A stretch of DNA of 36,559 bases, taken from Larix sibirica (taxonomy: Eukaryota > Streptophyta > Pinopsida > Pinales > Pinaceae). Under the pieces are notes generated by a model. That model saw only the letters and a program-made list of their open reading frames with translations. It had not been told where the DNA came from and did not search any database. Within the stretch, counting starts at the first letter, position 1. Every line of letters begins with the position of its first letter. Below, one piece after another: positions 19,996-32,036 of this stretch. The DNA is taken from positions 8,246-44,804 of the forward strand of contig NWUY0300018343.1 in NCBI GenBank assembly GCA_004151065.3. The letters are read 5' to 3'. Made by a program: the position numbers and the translations under genes.

Positions 19996-20160
19996 GGTCC
20001 CTTGGGAACCTTTCTCTCAAGGCATGTTGTCGACCAGGAGGCCATATGTTACATGTTCAATTCCGGTCAAGTTCTTCGGGGCTACCAGAGGTTGAGCCAC
20101 CTTCCATCCAGTTTTTCTAGGAAGAGGGGGGATGCTGTGAGGCTTTCCTTGGAAAAAATA
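19996..20160 (+). mobile_element. tRNA-derived SINE-like element 2, head damaged
   Basis: This unit shares with element 1 the string GGGGCTACCAG/GGGGTTACCAG, the GAGC-ACC-TCCATCC block, AGGAAGAGGGG and the end GGCTTTCCTTGGAAAAAATA. GTTCAATTCC at 20055-20064 is a good B box. The A box is not recognisable. Copy 2: 33948-34112. Confidence 0.55.
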
Positions 20161-21262
20161 TAATAAAAAGAAGTCCATAAAAGTTGTGCCAAATCATACT
20201 CATGTCTATTCAATAGTATATATACCGTCACGATTGAGTCATTGTATCATTCATCATTTCTTTTTATATTTTCTATCCTAAATGGATTTCTCTATTACAT
20301 CCTATTTATATTGGATATTTTAAGTTATCAAAGATTATTTTTTTGTAACACACTTTCTTCATAAGTAATAAAGTATAGAAACCCCTGCTGTTATATTAGC
20401 AATATTGGGAAATCCTATCACTTGCTTCATAAGAGTATATCTTGCTTTCTTAATGTTTGATGTAATAATTCTACCTCATATTTCCTCTTTATTTTATGCT
20501 TCAAATTCGAACTCTTGAAATGTAAGAGAGGATTCCTAGTCATAGCATTTACTGTTGTCAAAGTTAACTGGTTTCTAAAGCAATTCAACTGCTCACTCAC
20601 AGTATTTTGAGAACTCAGACAAGAGGAAAGTACAAAACGTTAGGAATATTCTTTGATGTACTCTATTAAATTATATGTATGTTTTTGTGAAAATGTTGCA
20701 TATTTTATGTTAAAAATCAAGATAATGTACATCAAGATTATTACATCCAGGGGGATGAAAGGGCTGGCAGATAACGGGCTAGAGCTGTTCTGCTTTGGCT
20801 GGGCTGTCTACATCTTTCAATCTGAATGGAGCAACTTCTTCCAAACTCATGAAAGCATAGTCAGATGGATAAAATCCATATAAGCTGACAACTTTATAAG
20901 ATGGCAGACAATTTAAATTATGTGTTACAATTGCCACAAGGCTTTTTTATGTGCTTCTTTGCTGATTTCAGTGATGCTGGTCTATCCTAGATAATGTTGA
21001 GTAGTATTGTTAATACTTGTGATTCCACTTTAAAACTAGAATCTGCCCAATAGTAAACTTGGTCTATGTTTTATTTATAGCACGATTCTTTATGTGTAGT
21101 GAATATATGTTATCAGATTGTATGCAATCCCATAAGAGGTTTGTTCTAAGGTGCTTCAAGTGTGTCTTTCTGAGTACCGCCTAGGAATAGAAGTTGAAAT
21201 TTATTGTTACTATTAAGCGTTGGAACAATCTTGAAACATTTTGTCCTTTTCTTTTTTGGCAG
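20161..21262. other. Distal part of the AUG5 intron, no gene seen
   Basis: AT-rich with short open frames only; a 76-codon frame at 20653-20883 has no domain. The last 12 bases form the acceptor of exon B. Confidence 0.5.
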
Positions 21263-21439
21263 AAAGCCCATGTGCAACAGTTCATGGCAACTGAAGATGC
21301 TTTGAATAAAGCTGCAGAGGCAAGAAAGGCTAGTGAGAAACTGATAAAACGAATGCATGGTAGTGATGATGGAGATGCAGGTTATGCACTTACTGCAGGT
21401 GACAATGTTCAAAGTGCAGGAGGCTTGAGACAGTTTGAG
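21263..21439 (+). CDS. AUG5: AUGMIN subunit 5, internal exon B (copy 1)
   Basis: This exon has 59 whole codons between the acceptor TTTTTTGGCAG and the donor GAG|GTACAC, entering and leaving in phase 0. It joins exon A in frame to give [20 protein letters not shown]. The exon continues [17 protein letters not shown], then an acidic Gly-rich linker, and ends SAGGLRQFE. In plant AUG5 the same block reads [20 protein letters not shown] and is followed after LRQFE by a coiled-coil segment starting L-VW-KERE. The helix has the heptad character of augmin coiled coils. That next exon was not found before the N at 22635, so the following intron is longer than 1.19 kb. Confidence 0.92.
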
Positions 21440-22634
21440 GTACACAATAGATACTTAATTTTTTAAGCAGTGGAACTTCCAAGGCTATGTTGTGTGTGCT
21501 TGATTAAATTTTTCATTGGATACATACTTCTCCATATAAATCATAGTCTCATAAATGAATAGGTTCAGAATGTCTACTTATTATCTGCTTGCCTTGTTCT
21601 CCATATGATACGATATTTACTTCTCCTTAAATTACCCGTGACTCTTTGTAGTGTATCTTGTGTTGGATTGGGACATTTGGATGATTTAATATTGATATGA
21701 GAAAGATAGGAGGCTCAAATAGGATACACTTGATTCTATGCATGTGTTTAAGATCGCTAATTTGTTTTGTGTATGTGATTTTCATCAGAGGGTTGAAAAG
21801 GTATAACTTGAATATACCAGAAGTTAGAAAGAGTGATTAGTTGGGTAAACAATAAAAGAGGGAAAACAAATTAAAAATGTTTTATCTGAAAGTGCGTTTG
21901 CAGCTAGTTTCAGCATTTGTCTTTAGGGGAATGCATGTGGTTACATTCAAGAAGTTAATATTGCGGTCCATGACTTGTGTAAAAGTGAATGCATCAAGAT
22001 CCAATGTTTACAGTGGCTATATTATGGTTAGTGATTAGACATTAGGATTGATATTAAATTTGATTTCACATATTACACATGGATATGCCACTAGGTAAGA
22101 TATTCAATAAGCTCATTGTTCTGTGATACAATACAAGGGGTAATATAACACGTAGATATAAAGTATTAAGGTTGTGAGTTGTGACCTCTGGTCACAACTA
22201 AATATATATAATAAATTATATTAGTTCTAATACTTACCTGTCATGCTAACACCCTTTAAGCTTGACTTGGGGGGAGCAAGGAAGGGTATTTAGACTCTTT
22301 ATTATTTATTGCCCCGTTAATAACAACTAACTTTGTCCCATGCAAAGTAGGAAATTTGACATTTTTGGCTTTTGTTAAATACTGGGGAAGATGTAAGGAA
22401 TTTGGTACTTACTACATTACTATTCCTAATGAATGTTATTGAATCATGGATTAGTTGTTGAAATGATGACCAATGTCGACAACATTCGAACCATGATGAG
22501 GTGCAGACAAGTGACCGGACCGGTTGTCGAACCGGCTGAGCCAAAAAATCTGAACTGGATTGGAACTGGAAAAAACCCGGTCAACCAAAAAATACATAAA
22601 ATATTCAAATTTTGAAACAAAAATATATATTCAT
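21440..22634 (+). other. AUG5 intron downstream of exon B
   Basis: No exon was found. A perfect small inverted repeat GTTGTGACC-TCT-GGTCACAAC lies at 22178-22198. Near the end (22512-22590) there is a cluster of CCGGTT/AACCGG-type strings (GACCGGACCGGTTGTCGAACCGGC and later CCCGGTCAACC), a repeat type common in plant genomes. Copy 1 stops at the N. Confidence 0.5.
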
Positions 22635-22635
22635 N
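22635..22635. other. Single-N gap at the copy 1/copy 2 junction
   Basis: The N stands exactly between ATATATATTCAT, the end of copy 1, and TCTGCTACCATG, the start of copy 2. Its true length is unknown. The abrupt change is what a scaffolder leaves when it abuts two contigs. Confidence 0.9.
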
Positions 22636-22645
22636 TCTGCTACCA

Positions 22646-23185
22646 TGTTGAGATCACAGAGAAAGAGGGGGGGAGGGGGGGGATCAAGTGGAACCAAAAT
22701 GTCAACCCAAAACTCTGCAATAATAAGAGAGAAACCATCACTAAAATAATGTGCTGGAGCTGTCCGTTAATGTGCTAGAGAGAGAAAGATCAAGTGCACA
22801 CGTGAGAAAAAAAGCCAGCCAAGGAACAAGAGCGTACAGAACAAGGTTTGGGTGCCTGTAGGCTTAAACACTTTATATTAGATAGCCTTAGATCAATGAT
22901 AAAAGATAATTTATAAATGAAGCTTGAGTGGTGTATTTATACAACTCAAGTAATGTAGGGCATTCTCCCAAGAGGGAGGTATGGGCCCACATAAGTAGGG
23001 ACACACTCGCTAAGAGGGTTATTGAGCCTACATACCAAAGTTGACTACGTCAGCCTTAACCACACCTAATGATACAGTAAAAGAATAAATATGGCTTTAG
23101 CTATGATTACAAAAGTACGCTAATGATACATTAACATATGAATAGACTGTGGCCAAATGCACAGATTACAGCAATAATTCCAACA
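22646..23185 (-). mobile_element. 5' LTR, second copy
   Basis: Identical to 8694-9234 apart from the N. The primer-binding site is present only in part (22636-22645), because the contig starts inside it. There is no internal region of the element on its left, so this LTR is cut off from any body in this scaffold, as expected if the join at 22635 is artificial. Confidence 0.75.
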
Positions 23186-26100
23186 ACTACTAAGTGTCAA
23201 CTGTCAGCAACTAGGGTCTAACAATTATGAATTACCCTCAGTAATTAACATAAACAAGGGTGGTTCTTTCCCATGAATATATAAATAATTTAACAATTTG
23301 ATTTTGGAACTGTAAACCATTAATATTAGACCATGGTTTGTAAGGATCTTACATAAATAACCTCACGTTCTCATCAGAAACAGTTCTTCCAGGTCAGAGG
23401 AAGCGATTTTTTACTAAATAATTCATCTACTTTATTACCTATATTTGGTATTTTAATGTCACTGATGGATGAGTTCATTTTGAATTTGTTTTCAGGTTTA
23501 ACAAAGGTCTGTTTGTGATCTATGATTTTCTGTTTTGTTGTTTATCTTAATCCCTTCTTTTAGAGGTTTCTATAATTCTTTCCAAGTTTTAAGTTGCTTT
23601 TGATGATCTTTTGTAGTGCGCCTTTAGCAGAGAGGCCAATTGAGTTCTTCATAAAAATTGTGCAATTATCAGTCGAATTCCCATAAGAGGCATATCGAAA
23701 GCGCTTGTGATGTGGATTAATGGGGCTAAGTTCTTGAGTAGGATTCTCAGTGGTCACTGTTGATCTGGATGAACAGTGATACTGCATGTAAGAGATCAAA
23801 GTGCAAACAGTTGTTGATAATTGTTAGATGATATCTATTGAGTATATATGTACTCATTGTATCAATAATTTTAGATTCAACATTATGTGGATAGAGTCTA
23901 GACATCTTAGCTGATTGTCACGTCAACTTATTTACTTTTAATTAGGAAGGGGAGGCTTTGTGACAGTTGTGCAGCATAATAGTTGCTTACGTTTTACAGT
24001 TGTGCACGGTTTAAGGGACCAATTAAATTATTCTAAGTACATCATCCAGATTTGAAATACAGAATACTGAGTGTAGATTCCCTCTCTGATCTGGATATGG
24101 AGTTATGTACACTCTTCAGCCTAACAAAAGGGGCTTATCTACCCAAAACAACAAAATATGGACGATTGGAGTGTATGCACAGCTGCCTTTGATCAGTTTG
24201 AAAGCCTAACTTTTTAAAGGTCATAACTTGCTTTTCTGAAGTCTTTTTGATAGTTTTTAGATGGTACAGTACCAAATACGGAGTTACGTACCCTATCTGT
24301 ACTGGATTTGGAGTTACATACACTCTCCCACCTAATAAAAGGGGCTTTATATACATACCCAACGGCCAAAACAACAAAATATGGATGAGTGTATGGACAG
24401 CTGCCTTTGATCAGTTTGAAAGCCTAACTTTTTAAAGGTCATAACCTGCTTTTCTGAAGTCTTTTTGATAGTTTTTTGATGGTATCAGCCTGAGCTGATC
24501 AATTATGTCCAATATCTACACAATGCTAGAGTGGCAAATTAAGAAACAAGACTTGCCTCCCACGGCCTGCGTGTCCGTATTTTACATATTGGACATGTGA
24601 CACACTAGGACACGTGTCAGACATGAGTTTGACATTTGTCAAACTTGTGTCTTACATGTGCCCTAGCATGTCCCAAGGTGTCGAACATGCAGGGGGCCAA
24701 AATAGAGTTAAAAAGTGATCTTCCCCTTTTTTTTTCACTTTCATCCCACAGGAAAGTGCTAAAAATTTGTGCAGGTGAAGGAGAAAAATCAGATTTGAAG
24801 GGATTCTAGGAGATTTCAAGCATTATAACTTCCTAGATTTGTCTTTTTCCCAACATCAACATTCTTCTTCATTCATATTGTTACACCACATTGAATCAGG
24901 TTTCACGTTGGGGTTTTCATTGACACACGTGTTATGATGTTTTAATTAGTTGATGACTAATTGAAGCTGGGCTATGGTTTGGTCAAAAGTTTAGCCTTAG
25001 TGCATACATGCTGACGTTGATTTAACCATTTAATGGTTATTTTAATCATTTATAAGGCTAATACTTGAGCACCCTCCATCATTGGCCTCTTTTCACACAT
25101 GGGAGTGGTTATTTGAAGGCTTTGCATGACTATTCTATGGAGCACTGTCCTATAGCATAGATTCTAAGGCATGTGTGGTGATATTTTATCATTTTTTGGT
25201 TGAAGGTGTAACTACGTTGGCACACATCCCTAGGGTGCACTCTTCTTGGAGGATATTGGCTTGGTCAAGATGGTTAGTATTGCACATTTATCAGGGGTTG
25301 CCTCTCCTAATTGAAGATTATTTTATTGTTGGCTTGGTCAAGGTGGTTACTCATGCACATGCTTCAAAGGTTTGTTGACTCATTATGCCTTGATTCACAA
25401 GTGAGAAGTGGTTCACTTGTAAAGTGTGCTATGAAGTTGGTTGGAAGTTAGTTAGATCCACCTGTGTGAGAGTTCTCTCTTTGAGGATGCACATATGAAG
25501 AATTATTTTATTATTTCATGAGATTTTGACTTGGTAAAGGGGCCTGTTTTAAATTTTAATAGTGCACCCTCTCTCTTGGTGATTCTCCTTGTAATATTAT
25601 ATTATTTTTCTAGTGGAGCAAATTCTCCTGAAGACCTTTGACTTGGCAAAGACCTGACTAGCTATATTTTTATTATTGTTGGACTTGTCAAGGAGTTAGA
25701 TAAATAATTATATTTTATTTCAAGATAGATAAAGGAGTTTTCTCTCCATTTTTTGCATTATGGTTGAGAGATGGGGATTGAAGGAGTTCTCCCTTTGGGC
25801 TACATTGAGGCTTCTTTCTTTATGTTACATTATTATATTGCTAGTTTATTATTGTTGTAAAACCCTTGTAACTTGTTATGAAGGCTTTTTAATGGAGCAT
25901 CTTCCATTTCGATGATATAATGCACGAGGAAAATTGCTCATGTTATCTCTGTTGTGTTATTTTGCATCTAACATACTAAAATGCTGATGGAATTAATGTA
26001 GCATCACCATCATAACATAGTTTTAGAGTAGCATTTTCAGGTCTCCAAGGTTAAATTTCTGCAATGATTTTATCGTAGTTAAGGCAGATTTTTGGCATGT

Positions 26101-29100
26101 TAAAACAACTCTTGTTTACCTTACACATTCATTCTTCTTGGATCCATGCTTGCTTGACTCCATTTAGCCCAACACTTGGTAGGCACTGGTCTAAAGGTTT
26201 ACAATCACCTTTTGTTTCTTAATCCATTCATCCACCTTTCACTATACTACATCTACACTCTTTTTGCTAAGGACTTACTCCCTATATCACTTCGATAACC
26301 TTAGCAATTTACTTAGGGATACCCCCCTTGAGTTGGAGAAGAGCCAACCTGAAGTGAGAAATATAAGGCTACCGAAGTGACAGTGGGTAGTTTTGTTGTA
26401 TGATTTAGCAGTCCTATGATGCAAGGAATATCTATTACTAGACCCGCAAAACCTCAAAGGTCTACCCCCTAAGTGTCACACAGATAGCTCTCTCTCTCTT
26501 TAGGCCTCCTAAATCTCCTAAGGAAATCTAAACTAACCATGGGAGATGCCCCCAACTAGATTTTCCAGGGTACTAACTAGAGATTTCCACATGCAAGCCT
26601 AAAGAGGACTATACAACGTGGGCTGGCTTTCTCAAGTACCAGTCAAGTTGATTTATGAGTGAGGTAACTAAGGATATGCAAATGTTAGGAGTTAAATTCA
26701 AGTTCCTTAATCGTGCTTGTAAAATTCTTGAAATCTGTGCACAAATTCAATGACAAATTTCGTCAAACACTTAGAAATTCTCAGATTTCAGTCTTTCAAC
26801 AGTCATTAATATAAATGCATATCACATGCACGTTTCACAAGGCACTGTAAGCTTAAATACAGTTTCTAAGCCAATAATTGCAGCGGAAAATAAAAATAAC
26901 AGCAGACTGTAAAAAGCATTTGACTCAGTGATTTTTAGTTCTAAGACCCTGGAAAAATCCATAGGGGAAAACCCAGTCCACAAGAGAATTTTATTGAGCT
27001 TTAAAGATGTCTCAGAAATATACAACAGCGTACTTACAGCAATAAATGTATAGGACTAAAACAGAAATCTGAGTCATTACAGTCACCCTGAAATCTGAGC
27101 CAAATACCCACAGTGACTGCTACAGGAATCTCGTGCACTATAGGTACAAAAACAACAGCAGTCTCCTCTCTTGAAATACATACCAACCTTGCCTTGTTTT
27201 CAGTGCTGAAACTGCTGTACGAAATGGCTACAGGAATCAGCCTTGAACTGCGTGAAGACTCATTCTCTCTCCTGCTGTACAGCCTTTTAATGCTGCTCCT
27301 TTGTCTTGGGAACTGTGCCTCCCACTCCTTGGGAAGCGTGCCACCCCTCTAACCTGGAGAAATGCACCCCTTTTCTGCTATACCAACAGCATTTACTGTT
27401 GTGCTAGCTTTGGAGTGCATGCCTACCCTTCCTCTCTTGGAATACGTGCTGCCCTCCCTCTTGGTTGCTCTCTCACCCTTCCTTTCTCAGCTCAACTCTT
27501 CACCTTATCTTGGGAAATGTGCTTCTCACACTTCTCACCAAGTTCCTTTCTTGGAATTCGAGCCACTCCAAACTGTTCTCTTTGGAATGAATGTAAATAA
27601 AGTCTTTTTATTATTCTCATTAGGGTAACTGCTTGTCTTTTCGTCTTCTACAGCTAAGATTGGATCTTTGCCCACAAGATCAATGAGTGAGATTTAATCT
27701 CAAGTTCACTTAAATATCTTAAGGGAAACTATATAAAATTAAATTACATTCGAAAAGTCACATTCACCCTAAATTAATAAAAACTTAAAAGTGCACTTTA
27801 TATCATAAAGTCACTTTATAAACTACAACTCACTTTAATAAAGTACATCTCACTTTAAAATATAGTCACATCATAAAGTACTCTACAAATACTTTTTATA
27901 AAGTCACTTCATGTCATTAATGAGATCTCCTTGTTCTCGAAGCCTTGCACCTAGGCACTTGATGCAGGAGTATCTCCAAACTACCAAAACTAAGAGGGCT
28001 AAGATAATACTAAAGATAATATGAAGTCCTAGCAATGATCTTTTGGTTTTGCCTAACCAATTATCTAAATAAGTTTATGGAGGTAAAGAGGAAGATTCAA
28101 TGAGCTAAGTAACCAAACAGATTTAAATAAGGAACCATTTAACACATTGAATCAAAAGTAATACACCATAAATACATAATTATTCAATGCATGGAAATTT
28201 TTTATTCCAGGTTCAAGTTCAACACATGTCATGAATAAAAGAGTATCAACATGATCAAGTAATATCACTTAGATTTTAGATATGCGATTTAGTTATCCAA
28301 GTATAAGAAGAAGCATAAGACGTTGATAGCCATTTCCAAAGTGATAATATTAACACAAGTATCATGGGTGCTCCCTTGGGACGTGCCCAAGGTACTTAGA
28401 AATTTTCCTTATGGATATCAAATCACTAAGGGATTAGGAGAATTATTCAAATAATTTCTCCTTTAGATCGTCCTCTTGTGCAAAGAGGCAAGTGTTGGCG
28501 TTGAGCAAAAGGAAGTCCTTGCTTAAAATTCAAGACTAAGCTCCTCTTTGTCTTGAGTTGGAAGTAATTAAGTTGTTAAAGTATTGAATTATTTGAGTTA
28601 ATAACCAACAATAGTAAGCATGTAGAAAAATGAATAACTTGATAAATGTAAGTGCAAAAATAAGTTACTCAAATAAGAATTACACAATGCTACCATGTTT
28701 TAAGGAGCATTCATCATATAGTATAGTCATGAAATCATGATGACATACCCCATAAGTATCTTCAAACAAATTCATTGGATTAATGATCTAAGAGCATACT
28801 AGTACCATGCAAACGTATCAAAGTATTTACCAAAGGACTAGTTCTTCTTTGAGGTGGAGATGGATGACTCACAAGAGGTTTGGAAAGTGAAATGGCTTTG
28901 GTTAAATGTTTGACTCAAGGTAAGGGAAACAAGGCTTCCTTTGTAGTTTCACCAATAATGCAGATAACCAAAGCATGTGTCGATTAGAAGGGGTGTGTTA
29001 TGAGGTGCCTTTCCCTTGATCCCAGTAGTAAAAGTTACCCTTATTTAACTTTTTCTTTTTCTTTTTACTTTTCTTTTAGCACATGATTAGCGTATTGGAA

Positions 29101-31894
29101 GATACCTTTTGGATACTAGTGATGACACGGCCTTGGCTCTGCTGCCAGCGAGCATCCATAGCCTCGATGGAGTTGCCACAATAATGCATATGAGTGCAAA
29201 TAGGCATAGCACCTGCTGCCAGCGAGTGTCCATAGCCTCGACTGGGATTACCTATTCTTCCAACCGTTGACCATTATATGGCAATAGCATAGGGAATTTG
29301 GATCTTAGGACGAGGCATTGCTTAGTTGTAACTTTTCTTGACTACTGACAGCCAGCTTCGGGGTGCATTCTTGAAAGCCCTATATTGAGGATTCGCTAAA
29401 ACACAACAACCCTTAGACATAGTTATGAAATAGCAAAGCATAAATGGTGACAGATCCACAAAGGGGGAAAACAAGAGTCAATCAATCAATCTCAAGCCAA
29501 TGGGATGCGAAGACAAGATGGAGTGGTATGGATGAAATGATAAAAGCTAAAGATGGAATGAACCAAAGAAGGGGGAATAGTCCTTACGACTTAGAAATAC
29601 TAAATTAAGAATAGTCTTATAGGTGCATGGTATATCATTAAACAAAAAATCCTTCACCCTCGTCAACCTATGCAAGGTACTATTAGCTATACTCATCAAA
29701 ACAATCAAATACAACATATCATGTAACATTAGTATACAAATTTACAATCTAGTACAACATCAAGTGATACATCATCATCACGGTACATTATTTGTCATGG
29801 TATAGCAATATAAGGCATAAAAATAACATCATCTCGCATGGTCACCCATATCACATAGAAGACCCATAAGCAGAAAAAATGGGCCACAGCAGTTTGAATA
29901 CACCAGCACTGAGCAAACTGGAATATAGTGAAGCAAAAATAAGTCATTATGCCTATAGAGTATGAGGCATAACAGGAATTCATCTTTGGGTTCTCATGTG
30001 TTGCCTCGTAAGTTCTCACATTGGAGTGAGAACTTATGAGGCAACACATACCACCGAAATCATGGCTCAATTATAAAGGGCTGTTGTTAAAGGTCAAAGG
30101 AAAGGGATGTCAGTGTTGGTGTTGCCCCTCCCACTCCAAGTCCATCTATTAATTTTATTGCGCCATTTGCTGCAAGTGGAGCTGACAGTCATACAAATAG
30201 CCCTGCTATAGCAACACAACAAGCTCAAGAAAGAAAATATCTGCTGCATTTGTCATTGGCATTCCCACCCATAGTATCAGTATCTATGTAATACATTTTG
30301 ATTTTGATGATATTAAAAGAGTCAATGAGGAAACTATAGTTCATAGTTCTAATTCTAATCCTCTGTTTTATGTGTATTGATTCTTGATTACTCTAATTTC
30401 TTGCGTGTTTGATGTAGTAACTAGTGGTATCAATGTTTTGTAAATGTTCTTAAAATTTTGGATCTTTATGTCTATATTTTAATTTTGTATTTTTAATTTT
30501 TTAATATATATAAATTTCGTAGTGTATATATATAAAATGTCCCCCATGTCATGTTCTGGGGGTTGATGTGCCGTGTTGGACACTCATATCAATGTGTCCT
30601 GTGTGTCCCGTTTCCCAATCCCATGTGAGTTAGGTGGCAAAGTGGCTTCTGTTTTAAAAAACTGCGTTAATGTTGTTTGGAGTTACGTTCATGGTAGAAA
30701 TTATCATTGTTTTTTCATTGAGCACGAGCGACAAATAACTTGTAGGAAATGGTGAGCAGTGCCTAGAACTTAGAAGGACCACAGAGGGGCATGACTCCGA
30801 TGGTGAAACACATATCCTAAGGAAAATTTTATTGCATTAGCAACTTACAAATATCAGATGCATCCTCAGATAATTTTGAAAGGGAGATTCTGTTATTTGA
30901 GATAAGTTAGATAACCCAATATTGAAGACGATTGATGCTTGTATGACAATCTAGGCCTTAAGGTGATGAAGGCCAGTGTGACTATAAATCCATTAACTGT
31001 GAGACTTCTATGATAAGTAAGGAGGTCACTTGAAAGGCTTACATATAGGCATAGGGGTTTAGTTTACTTTTATGATGATCCCTATAATGTCTTTGGATAA
31101 GATGCTGTGTACAAACATTACTTTTCTTGATATGTACAGTATTAAGGAGAGATTGAATCATTCAAACTCTAATAGAGAGTCCTAAAGGAGAATTGCTCTT
31201 ACCTTATTGAACACAAAAGATGGTTAACTACAGGGAAGAGAAATCTCTAGTGTTTCATTGAAGAGAAAATCAAGAACCCATTTCATGTTCTGGAGATTTC
31301 TCTCAAGGTAGGATCTAGGTAGCTTTGCAGATTTTAGGAGAGATAAAATGTTGTAAATGTAGGTAGCTTTGCAGATTTTAGGAGAGATAAAATGTTGTAA
31401 ATATGTAGTGCTTAGTGTCCATTTTAGTTGCAGTATTGACATGAGAAAATACATAGGTACACCAAGCTTAGCATATGTGTTGTGTAGTTCTCTTCATGGT
31501 GCGTCTGATACTTCTTTGGTTTATATCAGAGTATAGTATTGAGAATAGCACTGTCATACTTAGTCTTGGGAGGAATGATAGGCTTTCTTTTCTCGCGGGT
31601 TCTTTAATGGAGAAAAACTATTCCCTTAGTTTATGTATATGCCCGGGAAGGTTTATAAATGTCATGCTTCACGTCAAGCTCCTTTTGATACTCTTTATTT
31701 TCAGTTTTCTGCTGTTTGGAAAAATGATAGTTGAGAATTATTCTATGGACATTTTATTTGATATCCATTGTCTTTTTCTTATTCATTGCCTTTTGATTTG
31801 AGTGGGGATTTACTATGTTGGACCTATTGTTAATTATATGATTTGTTAGATTGTGTCAATTATTTACTCTATTTAATATGTTTTCCTTATGCAG
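23186..31894. other. Second copy of the intron upstream of exon A
   Basis: Repeats the content of 9235-17942: direct repeats (24085-24484), palindrome (24591-24673), CTTGGTCAAG cluster (25258-25697), minisatellite (27302-27572), 39-bp repeats (29139-29251), hairpin (29996-30049) and the 44-bp tandem pair (31316-31403). Differences from copy 1 are one extra T near 24727 and C at 29132. Confidence 0.85.
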
Positions 31895-32036
31895 ATATAA
31901 ATATGAAAACAACAGAATAATGGATGCTTCATCTCCAGATGGGAGTTCATATTCTCAAGGCAGAAGTAATGGCAATAATAAATTAGGAACAGATACATCG
32001 AACAAAGGAACATATAAGCAACTTCGGGAGAGACAG
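31895..32036 (+). CDS. AUG5: AUGMIN subunit 5, internal exon A (copy 2)
   Basis: Identical in sequence and splice sites to 17943-18084. If both copies lay in one gene and were spliced in series, exon B of copy 1 (phase 0 end) would be followed by this exon, which needs a two-base carry-over. The frame would shift. Confidence 0.88.

Larger units (their letters stand above)
18085..21262 (+). other. 3.2-kb AUG5 intron between exons A and B
   Basis: Donor GTAATT at 18085, acceptor CTTTTTTGGCAG ending at 21262, phase 0. It contains a 225-bp tandem duplication (18921-19372), two SINE-like units (19754-20160), a 15-T run at 18811-18825 and AT-rich filler. No second gene is seen in it. The second copy is 32037-35214. 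Confidence 0.8.
8684..22634. repeat. 13.95-kb near-identical segment, copy 1
   Basis: This segment recurs at 22636-36559 in the same orientation. The offset is 13952 for the first 30 bases, 13951 after the N at 8714, and 13952 again after a poly-T run near 10775 that has eight T here and nine in copy 2. One substitution was found, T at 15180 against C at 29132. The segment contains the 5' LTR, two AUG5 exons and their introns. Copy 1 ends at an N (22635) after ATATATATTCAT. The pattern points to redundant contigs rather than a genomic tandem duplication. Confidence 0.95.

Noticed and set aside
22178-22198. Perfect 9-bp stem GTTGTGACC/GGTCACAAC as a terminator or operator
   Set aside because: A plant intron has no use for such a bacterial-type signal; the stem is short and is noted only as a small palindrome.
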